Positions 9,077 through 17,398 of a stretch of 64,000 nt of DNA are shown here, one piece after another. How positions within the stretch are numbered: the stretch's first letter is position 1; each line of letters starts with the position of its first letter. The stretch is from Chitinophaga flava. Its GTDB lineage: Bacteria; Bacteroidota; Bacteroidia; Chitinophagales; Chitinophagaceae. Location: NCBI RefSeq assembly GCF_003308995.1, contig NZ_QFFJ01000002.1:3844001-3908000 (forward strand). The letters are read 5' to 3'. Made by a program: the position numbers and the translations under genes. Under the pieces are notes generated by a model, which made no database searches, had not been told where the DNA came from, and saw only the letters and a program-made list of their open reading frames with translations.

Positions 9077-9466
9077 TTAAATATGATAGACCGGATAGAA
9101 TGATGAACTATTGGAAGAAATATTTTCGGAGCTGACTGTCAATTGTACGTCCTGGATAACTTTGGGTTGAGAAGGTATAAAAAACTCCATAACAGGCACT
9201 TCCAGCGCGATAGCTATTTCCGATAGCGTATCGATGGTGAAGTTGTGGGTACCGCTCAGCCATCGGGAAATCTCCGACGGGTTTTTCCCCATTCTGGCGG
9301 CCAGTTCCTTATTGCTCAGTCTCTGGGAGTCCATAATACCGGCGATACGGCCTGCCAGTACAAACCTCGTTTCTACCTGCAGGCTTTCCAGCGGTGTAAT
9401 ACTGGCCATAACATCAGCAATAAATTCACTGCTGTATTTCCGGGCCCCCTGATGATTGTTTTCCAT
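9077..9466 (-). CDS. XRE/HigA-like HTH antitoxin with aromatic C-terminal tail
   Basis: 129 residues. A Cro/C1-type helix-turn-helix spans about residues 36-92, with NKELAARMGKNPSEISRWLSG as the turn and recognition helix (RMGKNPSEISRWL). A tail of about 35 residues follows that is not needed for the HTH and ends in FYPVYHI. In TAC antitoxins a C-terminal chaperone-addiction segment rich in aromatic residues is bound by the SecB-like partner, and this tail has that position and character. The start overlaps the end of the upstream toxin gene by 41 nt, so the two are translationally linked. It should neutralise the toxin and autorepress the operon through DNA upstream of 9935. Confidence 0.85.
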   Translation of the reverse strand: MENNHQGARKYSSEFIADVMASITPLESLQVETRFVLAGRIAGIMDSQRLSNKELAARMGKNPSEISRWLSGTHNFTIDTLSEIAIALEVPVMEFFIPSQPKVIQDVQLTVSSENISSNSSSFYPVYHI

Positions 9467-9935
9467 CTACTGTAAATATTAAATTTCCTGATAATCGGGC
9501 TTCCTTTTCCGACCAGTAGATATCCCCTGTCCGGATCTTGCTGCTAATATCCCGGGAGATACTCGCCAGCAACTTTTCAGGCAGCCCTGCCGCTCCCTTT
9601 TTCCCGGGCCTGGTAGTTCCTCCTCCGATGATCAGCGCCACCGTCCCTACCCGGTAACAATATAACCGGAGTTTTTGCTCCGGGTGGTCGAACAAGGCGC
9701 ACACACTGTCGGCCTTTCTCCCCCGCTTCACATTAAAAAATCTGTTCTGCATTCCATAACGGTTGCCAATATAAGAAAGATACTGGGTAATGCTTCTTAT
9801 TTCCATGGCGTGCTCTCCGATATGGTCCTTCACAAAATGCTCAAACAAGCTCAGATTGTCGTTAGCGATCATGACAGAATAAATTCCAGCTTTCCTTCCG
9901 GATAGCTGCTGCATCTCAATAATTTCGTAATTCAC
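9426..9935 (-). CDS. RelE/HigB-like toxin (putative)
   Basis: 169 residues, GTG start; an in-frame ATG lies seven codons further in. The middle reads FFNVKRGRKADSVCALFD followed by KLRLYCYRVGTVALIIGGG and a basic TTRPGKKG. This is a strand-turn-strand pattern seen in RelE/HigB-type mRNA interferases and in the Gp49-like family. It is the first gene of the cluster and overlaps the HTH gene by 41 nt. The N-terminal 60 residues (ending ITQYLSYIGNRYG) are longer than in minimal RelE proteins. Toxin identity is inferred from the fold-like pattern and gene order; ribonuclease residues were not identified with certainty. Confidence 0.65.
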   Translation of the reverse strand: MNYEIIEMQQLSGRKAGIYSVMIANDNLSLFEHFVKDHIGEHAMEIRSITQYLSYIGNRYGMQNRFFNVKRGRKADSVCALFDHPEQKLRLYCYRVGTVALIIGGGTTRPGKKGAAGLPEKLLASISRDISSKIRTGDIYWSEKEARLSGNLIFTVDGKQSSGGPEIQQ

Positions 9936-9975
9936 GTAAACTGCTTGGGTTTAACTGTACAGAAAATAAAACTCT

Positions 9976-10009
9976 TGACAGAACTGTATCTGGATACAAA
10001 TAATGACAG
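9976..10009. promoter_or_regulatory. Candidate operator of the toxin-antitoxin operon
   Basis: A short perfect dyad GTATC-TG-GATAC (9986-9997) is flanked on both sides by the direct repeat TGACAG (about 9977 and 10004). It lies 50-75 bp upstream of the toxin start, where HTH antitoxins usually bind their own promoter. No experimental support. Confidence 0.3.
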
Positions 10010-10114
10010 TAATGAATACTGGTTAACTTACCAGAGATGATGGTTGAAAGACAAACGTCAACAAATAGCTTAAAAGTAAATTATAAACATCCCAAAAATT
10101 GAAGAACAATTAAA

Positions 10115-10138
10115 GAAAGAGCCGTTTCCGGCTCTTTC
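10115..10138. terminator. Hairpin with T-run, direction unclear
   Basis: A perfect 9-bp stem GAAAGAGCC/GGCTCTTTC with a 6-nt loop is followed on the plus strand by GGGTTTTTA. No plus-strand gene precedes it, since the neighbours on both sides read leftwards. It may be the end of an unannotated small transcript or an attenuator in the toxin operon leader. Confidence 0.5.
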
Positions 10139-10300
10139 GGGTTTTTACAAACTGACATGGATGAAATAAAAATTTACTTAAACATCAATACGATCACTAA
10201 AGTAAGAAAGTTTTTCAAACTGAAAAAATATTTATTGCATTATAAATCAATTTTTCAATAAAATATTTTCTTTTAAATTCAATTTATGCGCTTATAAGTA

Positions 10301-10335
10301 AAAAAATTATGCCTGTAACGTTGAGTTACAGGCAT
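10301..10335 (-). terminator. Terminator of the Asp-Ser-repeat protein gene
   Basis: A perfect 11-bp stem ATGCCTGTAAC/GTTACAGGCAT (10309-10319, 10325-10335) with a 5-nt loop is followed on the minus strand by AATTTTTTTAC. It lies about 90 bp beyond the stop of the gene at 10429-10980. Confidence 0.8.
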
Positions 10336-10428
10336 AAAAAAAGGGGGGCCGAGAAAGCTCCCCTGAGATCAAACCAAAATGGGATCCCCATTTCAGGATG
10401 CTATTGAATTGTTGGATGCTATACGATC

Positions 10429-10980
10429 TTATTGTTCCAGCTTGATTTCGCCGAGGTCGGTAGCCTTACCATCTTCTACTTTTACATCCTTGATAACGGC
10501 GTTTTTAAAAGGCGCCTTACCATGGATAGTGATGGTGTAGGTACCAGCTTTGGCAGCCGGAATTGCGAAAGAACCGCTGGAAACGGCACCTTTCAGTTTT
10601 TCACTACCGTTATCGGCTTCTACTGCAATAGCGCCTTCGGCAGGTGTAACTTTACCAGTGATAGAACCACCTTCCACTGCGCGGAGGGAGTCCATACCCT
10701 TAACAGAATCCAGGCCTGTAAAGCCACGGGAAAGAGAGTCCATACGGGAAATGGAATCTACACTGGTGAACGAATCAATACGCGCCGCTGAATCCAGTCC
10801 TGCCAGGGAAAGAGATCCAAAGCGGGCTAATGAATCTGCTGCAGACAGAGAATCAATTTTGATTGAAGCACTATCCAAAGACCTGACAGTCGTTGCATCC
10901 GCGCTTCTGAACGAAGACATTCCTACTACCATTGCAGCTAAAGCGAACATTCCTGTGATTGTTTTTTTCATGGCATTCAA
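10429..10980 (-). CDS. Secreted protein with Asp-Ser hexad repeats and a carboxypeptidase-regulatory-like domain
   Basis: 183 residues. A signal peptide (MKKTITGMFALAAMVVGMS...) covers about residues 1-27. Residues 35-100 hold nine Asp-Ser dipeptides at 36, 43, 49, 63, 69, 75, 81, 91 and 97, mostly six residues apart (IDSLSA, ARIDSF, SRMDSL). Residues 105-183 form a small beta domain (SITGKVTPAEGAIAVEAD...GTYTITIHGKAPF) of the carboxypeptidase-regulatory/CNA-B type, whose protein family commonly mediates surface binding. The gene stands alone, divergent from the ECF sigma factor at 11204. The Met at codon 4 is an equally good start. I do not recognise a specific family for the repeat part. 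Confidence 0.8.
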   Translation of the reverse strand: MNAMKKTITGMFALAAMVVGMSSFRSADATTVRSLDSASIKIDSLSAADSLARFGSLSLAGLDSAARIDSFTSVDSISRMDSLSRGFTGLDSVKGMDSLRAVEGGSITGKVTPAEGAIAVEADNGSEKLKGAVSSGSFAIPAAKAGTYTITIHGKAPFKNAVIKDVKVEDGKATDLGEIKLEQ

Positions 10981-11203
10981 TTTTTTGTATGGTTAAAATT
11001 TATGATTACTATCTTGTAACCAGTTGATTGTGCATGGTTTTTGTTATAAGGCAAGCATTATTCAACCGCCGTATAATAACAATACATCTGACAATGCACT
11101 TACCATTAGTGAAAGAAATGTTAAAGACAAAAAAATCAAGAATTACTAAGTGCAAAGGGGATTAAAATCTATCTTCGCACTGGCGGAAACAAAAGATCAA
11201 AGC

Positions 11204-11746
11204 ATGTTGCAACTAAGTAACGACGAAATAGTTAAAGGCATCAGAAGCAGGGACAAGGAGGTCTTTGAAGCTGTTTTTAAACAGTTCGCCCCTTCTATGT
11301 ATAATATTGCCTATCGTTATGTAAAAGATGAAGATGACGCAAACGATATGGTGCAAGACGTATTCCTCAATTTGTGGAAAGGTGCGGAAAATCTGGATGA
11401 GCGCGCTCCTATTAATCACTATCTGGCCCGCGCCACTGTGAATACCTGTTTGAACCGTATTAAAAAAGAACAACGGAAAGAAGTATATACAAAAGAACAA
11501 ATGCTGACAGCCTCTCCTGCTGATAACTCCCATTCCCTGCTGGAACATAAGGAACTGGAAGCACAGTACCGATCTGCCCTCGATAAATTACCGGAACAAT
11601 GCCGCCGTGTGTTTGAAATGAGCCGTCTTAAAGGCCTGTCCCCGGCTGAAATAGCAGAACAACTGAATATCTCTATTAATACTGTATACGCGCATCTTAC
11701 CACCGCCCTGAAAAAACTGCGAGTTGTTTTAATTAACAAAGAGTAA
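11204..11746 (+). CDS. RNA polymerase ECF sigma factor (FecI-like)
   Basis: 180 residues from the ATG at 11204 (MLQLSNDEIV...). The frame is open from a GTG at 11150, but the extra 18 residues do not look like part of a sigma factor. Region 2 is VFKQFAPSMYNIAYRYVKDEDDANDMVQDVFLNLWKG and region 4 is LPEQCRRVFEMSRLKGLSPAEIAEQLNISINTVYAHL. It starts the second sigma/FecR/SusC cassette and lies 69 nt before its fecR. It presumably drives the TonB receptor gene at 12830. Confidence 0.93.
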   Translation: MLQLSNDEIVKGIRSRDKEVFEAVFKQFAPSMYNIAYRYVKDEDDANDMVQDVFLNLWKGAENLDERAPINHYLARATVNTCLNRIKKEQRKEVYTKEQMLTASPADNSHSLLEHKELEAQYRSALDKLPEQCRRVFEMSRLKGLSPAEIAEQLNISINTVYAHLTTALKKLRVVLINKE

Positions 11747-11815
11747 GTTGCCGGATTTTTTTTCGAGCCCGCTTAATGGTAAACCCTTTTCCGATTGTAT
11801 AGTTAATAAGTAGCC

Positions 11816-12808
11816 ATGAATAAGAATACAGACATAGATATAGTGATCCGTTATCTGGAAGATCCGGACAATGAGCAGCTCAAAAGGCAGCTCAACGACT
11901 GGATTCAGGAGGATACCGCAAATCTGGATATCTTTCTGGACATGAAGGCTATGTGGCAGGGTGATCCCCTTCCAGCCGCATCAGCTTTTGATACACAGGG
12001 CCAGTGGCTACAACTGAATACCGCCCTCGAAACCCTGCCAGCTGAAACTACGGCCACGGCTACACGAACCACTTCCCGTAAATCCCGCGTGATCCAAATG
12101 AAATCACGCTACTGGTGGGCAGCAGCCGCAGTACTCGCTGCAGGCCTCACCTGGACATGGTTCGGACCCGGCAGCTATAAAACCATCACTACCGCACAAA
12201 ACCTTGACAGCCTTCACCTCCCGGACGGCTCCATGGTATATATAAATGCACACAGTACGATCCGCTATTCCCGCTCTTTTGGCAAGAATAACCGGCAGGT
12301 AAAAATCGATAAAGGAGAAGCTTTCTTTGACGTAGTACAAAATGATGCTCTTCCCTTTAAAGTAGATGCGCCGGATGTGGAAGTACAGGTACTGGGTACC
12401 GCCTTTAATGTAAAAGCCGCCAAAGCCGGTGTCAAAGTATTTGTTCAATCCGGCAAAGTAAGCGCCGCCTATAAAGGAACAGAAAAGAAAGTAATCCTGA
12501 CACCTGGTCAGGAAGCTTCCCTTCTGCACAACGGCAACAGCATCGATACCCGGTTGCATAAAGAAAAGAACAACATCCTGGCCTGGAAAACAAGATGCCT
12601 CACCTTCGATGATGCTCCGCTCACCGAAGTAGCTGCTGCATTATCTGATTTCTACAATGTACAGGTTATCATCAGCAACCAGCAACTGGCTGATAAAAAA
12701 CTGCTGGCCACCTTCCCCAATATGCCGCTGGAGGAAGTGCTGGACATCATGCGGAAAACACTTCAAATCAACATCACCTATAAAAACAACCTGGTAGAAA
12801 TCCACTAA
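11816..12808 (+). CDS. FecR-family anti-sigma factor
   Basis: 330 residues. The cytoplasmic N-terminus (IVIRYLEDPDNEQLKRQLNDWIQED...) is the usual sigma-binding module. A membrane helix lies near residues 98-117 (YWWAAAAVLAAGLTWTWF). The FecR domain has LPDGSMVYINAHSTIRY, GEAFFDVVQND and VLGTAFNVKAA. The C-terminal STN-like end is LTEVAAALSDFYNVQVII. It is preceded by the sigma gene and followed after 21 nt by a TonB receptor that carries an STN domain, so the three should form a surface-signalling unit. Confidence 0.94.
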   Translation: MNKNTDIDIVIRYLEDPDNEQLKRQLNDWIQEDTANLDIFLDMKAMWQGDPLPAASAFDTQGQWLQLNTALETLPAETTATATRTTSRKSRVIQMKSRYWWAAAAVLAAGLTWTWFGPGSYKTITTAQNLDSLHLPDGSMVYINAHSTIRYSRSFGKNNRQVKIDKGEAFFDVVQNDALPFKVDAPDVEVQVLGTAFNVKAAKAGVKVFVQSGKVSAAYKGTEKKVILTPGQEASLLHNGNSIDTRLHKEKNNILAWKTRCLTFDDAPLTEVAAALSDFYNVQVIISNQQLADKKLLATFPNMPLEEVLDIMRKTLQINITYKNNLVEIH

Positions 12809-12829
12809 CCGGCGCCCGACCTCCCGCTT

Positions 12830-15800
12830 ATGCTGCAGCATACGATGCAACAGGCGCCGCGTCCTCACACCAGGTCCAGGTGCGTGCCTGTATATTTTTT
12901 TTTCATTGTTATCCTGGTTTTGGCCGGCACATTAGTAGCCGCCCAGACGCCTGATGCCCTCTCCAAAAAGGTGTCCCTCCAATATGTCAGTGTCAGCCTC
13001 AAAACCGTGATCCGGGACATCGAAAAACAAACCAAATACACTTTTGCTATTTCGAGTGATGAACTGGAGACCCGCAGGGGCGTTAGTATCCATGTACATC
13101 ATGCCCCCCTGACTGACGTATTACGGCAGCTGTTCCCTCCTGCACGCTACCGCGTAGAGATCAGAGACGGCCAGATCATCGTCATACCACAAAACTCAGC
13201 TCCCACTGACCTCTCCCGTAATCCGGCTGATAGAGTCGTCAGTCCCAACCGCTGGCTGCTTACAGGCACCATCACCGACGGACTGGTCCCCCTCAGCGGC
13301 GTATCCCTCCGGGAACAAGGGACATCCAACGGCACCGCGACCAATGAAAACGGCAACTTCAAACTGGAACTAGCCTCCGGACAGGCTGTCCTTACCGTAT
13401 CCCTGATAGGCTTTGAAACCAGGGAAATATCCGTAAGAGACCGACACAATATCAGCATCACCTTGCAACCAGACCTGAAAAAACTTAATGAACTGGTAGT
13501 GCTGGGTTATGGCCTGCAGAAACGCGCCAACATCACCGGCGCCATCGCACAGATAGACGGCGCCAGACTCAAAAGCAGGCCCGTACCCAACGTCATCGCT
13601 GCCCTGCAAGGAACCGCTACCGGACTGGTGGTCACCCGAAGCAATGGCCAACCTGGCAAGGAAGGCTTTAATATACAGGTACGTGGCGTAAACTCCGGCA
13701 ACAACAATACTCCTGTTATCGTAGACGGAGTGCCCGGTTCACTCGCCGTACTCAATCCAGACGACATCGAATCCGTATCTATTCTTAAAGACGCTTCTGC
13801 AGCCTCCATTTATGGCGCCCGGGGAGCTAGCGGCGTGGTGCTTGTCACCACCCGCAGTGGCAAACCCGGTAAGTTGTCTATCGACTTCAATACGCTCGCC
13901 GGTTTTGAAAGCCCTATCCGTGTGCCCAAACGGCTGCCCTCCTATGTGCAGGCTTCCATGGAAAATGAAGCAGCGGAAAACGCAGGTAGTCCTGCTCCCT
14001 GGCAGCCCTATGAAATTGAGCTGATGAAAACGGGCAACCACTATGCACTGGACTATGCTCATCCCGGATACTATAAATACTATTATAATTTTAATCAGCT
14101 GCCGCTGCTCACCAAAACAAAAACCGGCGTAGAGAACTACAATCTCTCTGTAAAAGGAGGAGACTCCCTCACCCAGTTTTCTGCTTCTCTCGGATACTTC
14201 GGCAGGCAAGGCATTTTCGCAGTAGGGCCCGACCGGACCCATCGCGTCAATGCACGTGTCAATCTCAACAACCGCTTCAGTAAACACTTCAGCCTGGAAA
14301 CCCGCCTTTCTTATGCTCAAACCAATACCCTGTCTCCTTCACAGCCGGTAGAAGGTCCGCAAGGGCTGCTGGCAGGGCTTTACCGCGGTCCGGGCAACGT
14401 ACCCATTTTTGTACCGGGTACAGAACATTATGCATTCGGTGGTGCCCCCACTTATGCTATCCTCCATGATGGCGGCACCCGTGAAGAAAAAAACAATTAC
14501 ATAGATGCCGTGTTTACCCTGCGGGTAGACAGCCTTGCCAAAGACCTTACACTACGGCTGATCTATAGTCCGCAGAAACATACCCTGCACGATAACCTCG
14601 GACGCAATACGATTGAGCTCTGGAATCAGATCGCACCAGTAGACGCGGTACAAAACAACAATCTGCTGCAGAAAAGCAGACTACAAGCCAAAGGCGGTAA
14701 TCTGCAACTGCTGGCCGACTACGATACCAAAATCAATAAACATAATATACATCTCCTTGGTGGCTATACGCAAGAGACCTATAACACAGACCAGTATACT
14801 GCTGCCTCCTACAATATCACCAAAGTAGAAGTGGACGCATACCGGTTTGGCAACCCTCCGCAATACAATATGACACAACTGGCCAGTGGTACGCTGATGT
14901 CTATGTTCGGAAAATTCAATTACAACTATGACAACCGTTACCTGCTGGAAGCAAACCTGATCGGCGCCCGTTTATCACAATACAGCAGTGCATTTGCACC
15001 TGTGGAGCAATGGCAGGTATTCCCTTCTTTCTCCGCCGGATGGCGGCTCAACAACGAAGAATGGTTTAACCACGCACTGCACTTTTTCAACGAGTTCAAG
15101 CTGCGTTGGTCCTGGGGCAGACTTGGCAATGTCAACAGCTGGAACACGATTGATAATGATGAAAGACTCAGTACTTTTACTTTCGGCTTCAATAACCCGT
15201 TCTCTCCTTTTGTTTATAAGAACCCTATTCCACAGGCTTCCGGCTGGGAAAACATTTCTACCAACAACTACGGCTGGGATGCCACGCTGTTCCGGGGCAG
15301 ACTGACCCTTTCAGCAGACTACTTCGTGAAACACAACCGCGATATGCGTATACCGGTACAGCTACCTTCTACAGCAGGTGCATGGCCTCTCCGCTTTAAT
15401 ACCGGTGAGATGAGATCATGGGGCTGGGAACTGAATGCCGGCTGGAGAAGCAGTCATGGACCTTTTACCTGGTACCTCAACGCCAACCTGTTTAACAACC
15501 AGACAAAAGTATTGCGCAATGATGGCGTAAATCCTCAACCAGGCTGGAATCTGGGCATACCGGGTTACCCATATTCCTCTCTGTTTGGATACGTAGCCGA
15601 CGGCTATTTCCAAACAACAGCCGAAGTACAGCAACACGCCTTCCAGAGCAATAATACAGGACCTGGCGACCTCCGCTACCGCGACATCAATGGTGATAAA
15701 CGAATTGATAACAAGGATCTCGTTTACCTCGGCAGCACGGATCCTCAGCTGGCTTACGGCATAGACGCGGGTTTCTCCTGGAAAGGTATAGAAGTCTCTG

Positions 15801-16225
15801 TCTTCTTCCAGGGTGTCAGCAACCGGAAAGTAATGCCGGATCCCCGTTATAATATTCCATTCACCAGCGGCTGGCAACAACCCTGGGATATCAACCTGGA
15901 CCACTGGACACCGGATCATCCCGATGCATTATTTCCCCGTCTTTACCTACGGGATGTACAGAACACAGTTCCATCCAGCCATTGGGCCATGAACGGTGCT
16001 TACATTCGTCTTAAAAATCTACAGATAGGCTATAGCCTTCCAGCCGCCTGGCTCAAAAGAATCAGTGTCAGAAATTTACGCCTCTATTTCTCTGGTCAGG
16101 ATCTCTGGGAAACTACTAAAATGAAGATCAGATATTACGACCCCGAACAAGCAGGAGGATATATCGGTAACGCCTATCCGTTTTTCAGGTCGTATACAAT
16201 TGGACTTAACATAACAGTGATGTAA
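12830..16225 (+). CDS. SusC/RagA family TonB-linked receptor with STN domain, no SusD partner
   Basis: 1131 residues. A basic N-region and signal peptide (VYFFFIVILVLAGTLVAAQ) end near residue 39. STN covers about 45-115, the carboxypeptidase-regulatory-like domain about 143-220, and the plug starts with LNELVVLGYGLQKRANITG and contains SVSILKDASAASIYGARGASGVV. The barrel ends RSYTIGLNITVM. SusC receptors normally act with a SusD lipoprotein encoded directly downstream. Here the next gene is pyrB on the other strand, and only a 200-bp palindrome lies between. The stop codon is part of that palindrome. The receptor may use a SusD encoded elsewhere, act alone, or have lost its partner by deletion. 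The ligand is unknown. Confidence 0.95.
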   Translation: MLQHTMQQAPRPHTRSRCVPVYFFFIVILVLAGTLVAAQTPDALSKKVSLQYVSVSLKTVIRDIEKQTKYTFAISSDELETRRGVSIHVHHAPLTDVLRQLFPPARYRVEIRDGQIIVIPQNSAPTDLSRNPADRVVSPNRWLLTGTITDGLVPLSGVSLREQGTSNGTATNENGNFKLELASGQAVLTVSLIGFETREISVRDRHNISITLQPDLKKLNELVVLGYGLQKRANITGAIAQIDGARLKSRPVPNVIAALQGTATGLVVTRSNGQPGKEGFNIQVRGVNSGNNNTPVIVDGVPGSLAVLNPDDIESVSILKDASAASIYGARGASGVVLVTTRSGKPGKLSIDFNTLAGFESPIRVPKRLPSYVQASMENEAAENAGSPAPWQPYEIELMKTGNHYALDYAHPGYYKYYYNFNQLPLLTKTKTGVENYNLSVKGGDSLTQFSASLGYFGRQGIFAVGPDRTHRVNARVNLNNRFSKHFSLETRLSYAQTNTLSPSQPVEGPQGLLAGLYRGPGNVPIFVPGTEHYAFGGAPTYAILHDGGTREEKNNYIDAVFTLRVDSLAKDLTLRLIYSPQKHTLHDNLGRNTIELWNQIAPVDAVQNNNLLQKSRLQAKGGNLQLLADYDTKINKHNIHLLGGYTQETYNTDQYTAASYNITKVEVDAYRFGNPPQYNMTQLASGTLMSMFGKFNYNYDNRYLLEANLIGARLSQYSSAFAPVEQWQVFPSFSAGWRLNNEEWFNHALHFFNEFKLRWSWGRLGNVNSWNTIDNDERLSTFTFGFNNPFSPFVYKNPIPQASGWENISTNNYGWDATLFRGRLTLSADYFVKHNRDMRIPVQLPSTAGAWPLRFNTGEMRSWGWELNAGWRSSHGPFTWYLNANLFNNQTKVLRNDGVNPQPGWNLGIPGYPYSSLFGYVADGYFQTTAEVQQHAFQSNNTGPGDLRYRDINGDKRIDNKDLVYLGSTDPQLAYGIDAGFSWKGIEVSVFFQGVSNRKVMPDPRYNIPFTSGWQQPWDINLDHWTPDHPDALFPRLYLRDVQNTVPSSHWAMNGAYIRLKNLQIGYSLPAAWLKRISVRNLRLYFSGQDLWETTKMKIRYYDPEQAGGYIGNAYPFFRSYTIGLNITVM

Positions 16226-16423
16226 CTGTGATGTAGTTTGATGCTGCTGATGTTCCTGATGAGCGGAGATTTATGTGAATATTAATGGGAAGAATAATAG
16301 CTTAAAATAAAACAGGGTGTATCGATGATACACCCTGTTTTATTTTATAAAATGTTTTAATTGAAAATCTGTGCAAATCTACGCTCATCAGGAACATCAG
16401 CAGCATCAAACTACATCACAGTT
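16224..16423. repeat. 200-bp palindrome with 42-bp perfect arms between convergent genes
   Basis: The left arm 16224-16265 and right arm 16382-16423 are perfect reverse complements (42 of 42). The match continues imperfectly inward (AGATTT on both sides). The left arm contains two bases of the stop codon of the SusC gene, and the right arm contains the stop codon and last sense codon of pyrB. The centre is a second, independent hairpin (see the terminator here). There is no transposase and no evident target-site duplication. It could act as a bidirectional terminator or RNA-stability element, or be a dispersed non-autonomous repeat. Confidence 0.9.
16303..16347. terminator. Bidirectional terminator between susC-like gene and pyrB
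   Basis: A 21-bp perfect stem TAAAATAAAACAGGGTGTATC with its complement, separated by only GAT, lies in the centre of the larger palindrome. The outer A/T pairs give a T-rich tail in both directions (TTTTATTTTA), so it can terminate both convergent transcripts. Confidence 0.85.
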
Positions 16424-17348
16424 CCCCTTTCTTACCTGCCAGCAGATACAATGCAGCCATTCTTACCGCTACACCGTTTTCTACCTGGTCGAGAATGATG
16501 GACTGACCGGAGTCCGCTACATCTGAGTCTACTTCCACACCGCGGTTGATAGGGCCTGGGTGCATGATCACGACTTCCTTGTTCAGGCTGTCGAGCAGCT
16601 GGCGGTTGACGCCGTAGGCCAGGGAATATTCACGCAGGGAAGAGAACAGTGGTGTGTTCTGCCTTTCGAGCTGTATACGTAGTATATTGGCCACATCGCA
16701 CCATTGCAGGGCTTCGCGGATATTATAACTAACATTAACGCCCAGCGCTGCTGCCATGTATTTTGGAATCAGTGTGGGAGGACCTACGACTGTTACTTCA
16801 GCACCCAGTTTTTTCAGGCAGTAGATATTGGAAAGGGCCACACGGGAGTGCATGATATCACCACAGATGGCTACTTTTTTACCTTCCACGCTGCCCAGTT
16901 TTTCCCGGATAGAGAAAGCGTCCAGCAGGGCCTGGGTAGGATGCTCGTTTATACCGTCGCCGGCATTGAGAATGGGCACGTTGATATGTTTGGCCAGGAA
17001 GTGTGGCGCACCGCTGGCAGAATGGCGCATCACCACCACGTCCACCTTCATGGACAGGATGTTGTTGACCGTATCGATCAGCGTTTCTCCTTTGGAAACG
17101 GACGAGCCGGAAGCAGAAAAGTTAATGGTATCTGCACCCAGTCGTTTTTCCGCCAGCTCAAAAGAGATACGGGTACGTGTTGAGTTCTCAAAAAATAAAT
17201 TTACAATAGTAGTATCGCGCAGCGTGGGAACTTTTTTAATCGGCCTTTGTAAAACCTCCTTAAACTGGTCGGCTGTTTGAAAAATAAGTTCTATATCCTG
17301 GCGCTGCAGATCGCGAATTCCGAGTAAGTGTTTTACAGAAAGTGACAT
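16416..17348 (-). CDS. pyrB: Aspartate carbamoyltransferase catalytic subunit
   Basis: 310 residues, full length for the family. It catalyses the committed step of pyrimidine synthesis, carbamoyl phosphate plus aspartate to carbamoyl aspartate. The carbamoyl-phosphate binding motif FFENSTRTRISFE lies at about residues 52-64, the HPTQALLD motif at about 136-143, and HPGPINRGVEV near 262-272. It follows pyrR by 50 nt on the same strand, so the two form a pyr operon. No pyrI regulatory subunit is visible here. The stop codon lies within the long palindrome described at 16224-16423. Confidence 0.97.
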   Translation of the reverse strand: MSLSVKHLLGIRDLQRQDIELIFQTADQFKEVLQRPIKKVPTLRDTTIVNLFFENSTRTRISFELAEKRLGADTINFSASGSSVSKGETLIDTVNNILSMKVDVVVMRHSASGAPHFLAKHINVPILNAGDGINEHPTQALLDAFSIREKLGSVEGKKVAICGDIMHSRVALSNIYCLKKLGAEVTVVGPPTLIPKYMAAALGVNVSYNIREALQWCDVANILRIQLERQNTPLFSSLREYSLAYGVNRQLLDSLNKEVVIMHPGPINRGVEVDSDVADSGQSIILDQVENGVAVRMAALYLLAGKKGEL

Positions 17349-17398
17349 TAATGTGCAAATATAAAGGGTGAAATCTGAATTGTGAAATCCGGTTTATG

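Larger units (their letters stand above)
9936..10428. other. 493-bp gene-free stretch upstream of the toxin gene
   Basis: No credible reading frame is seen. It contains a candidate operator (9976-10009), two hairpins (10115-10138 and 10301-10335), and a very A/T-rich block between about 10160 and 10300. The right part is the 3' flank of the Asp-Ser-repeat gene; the left part should carry the promoter of the toxin/antitoxin/chaperone operon. Confidence 0.5.

Noticed and set aside
16224..16423. Insertion-sequence or MITE interpretation of the palindrome
   Set aside because: No transposase, only 116 bp between arms, and no clear target-site duplication in the flanks. A MITE cannot be excluded without a genome search.
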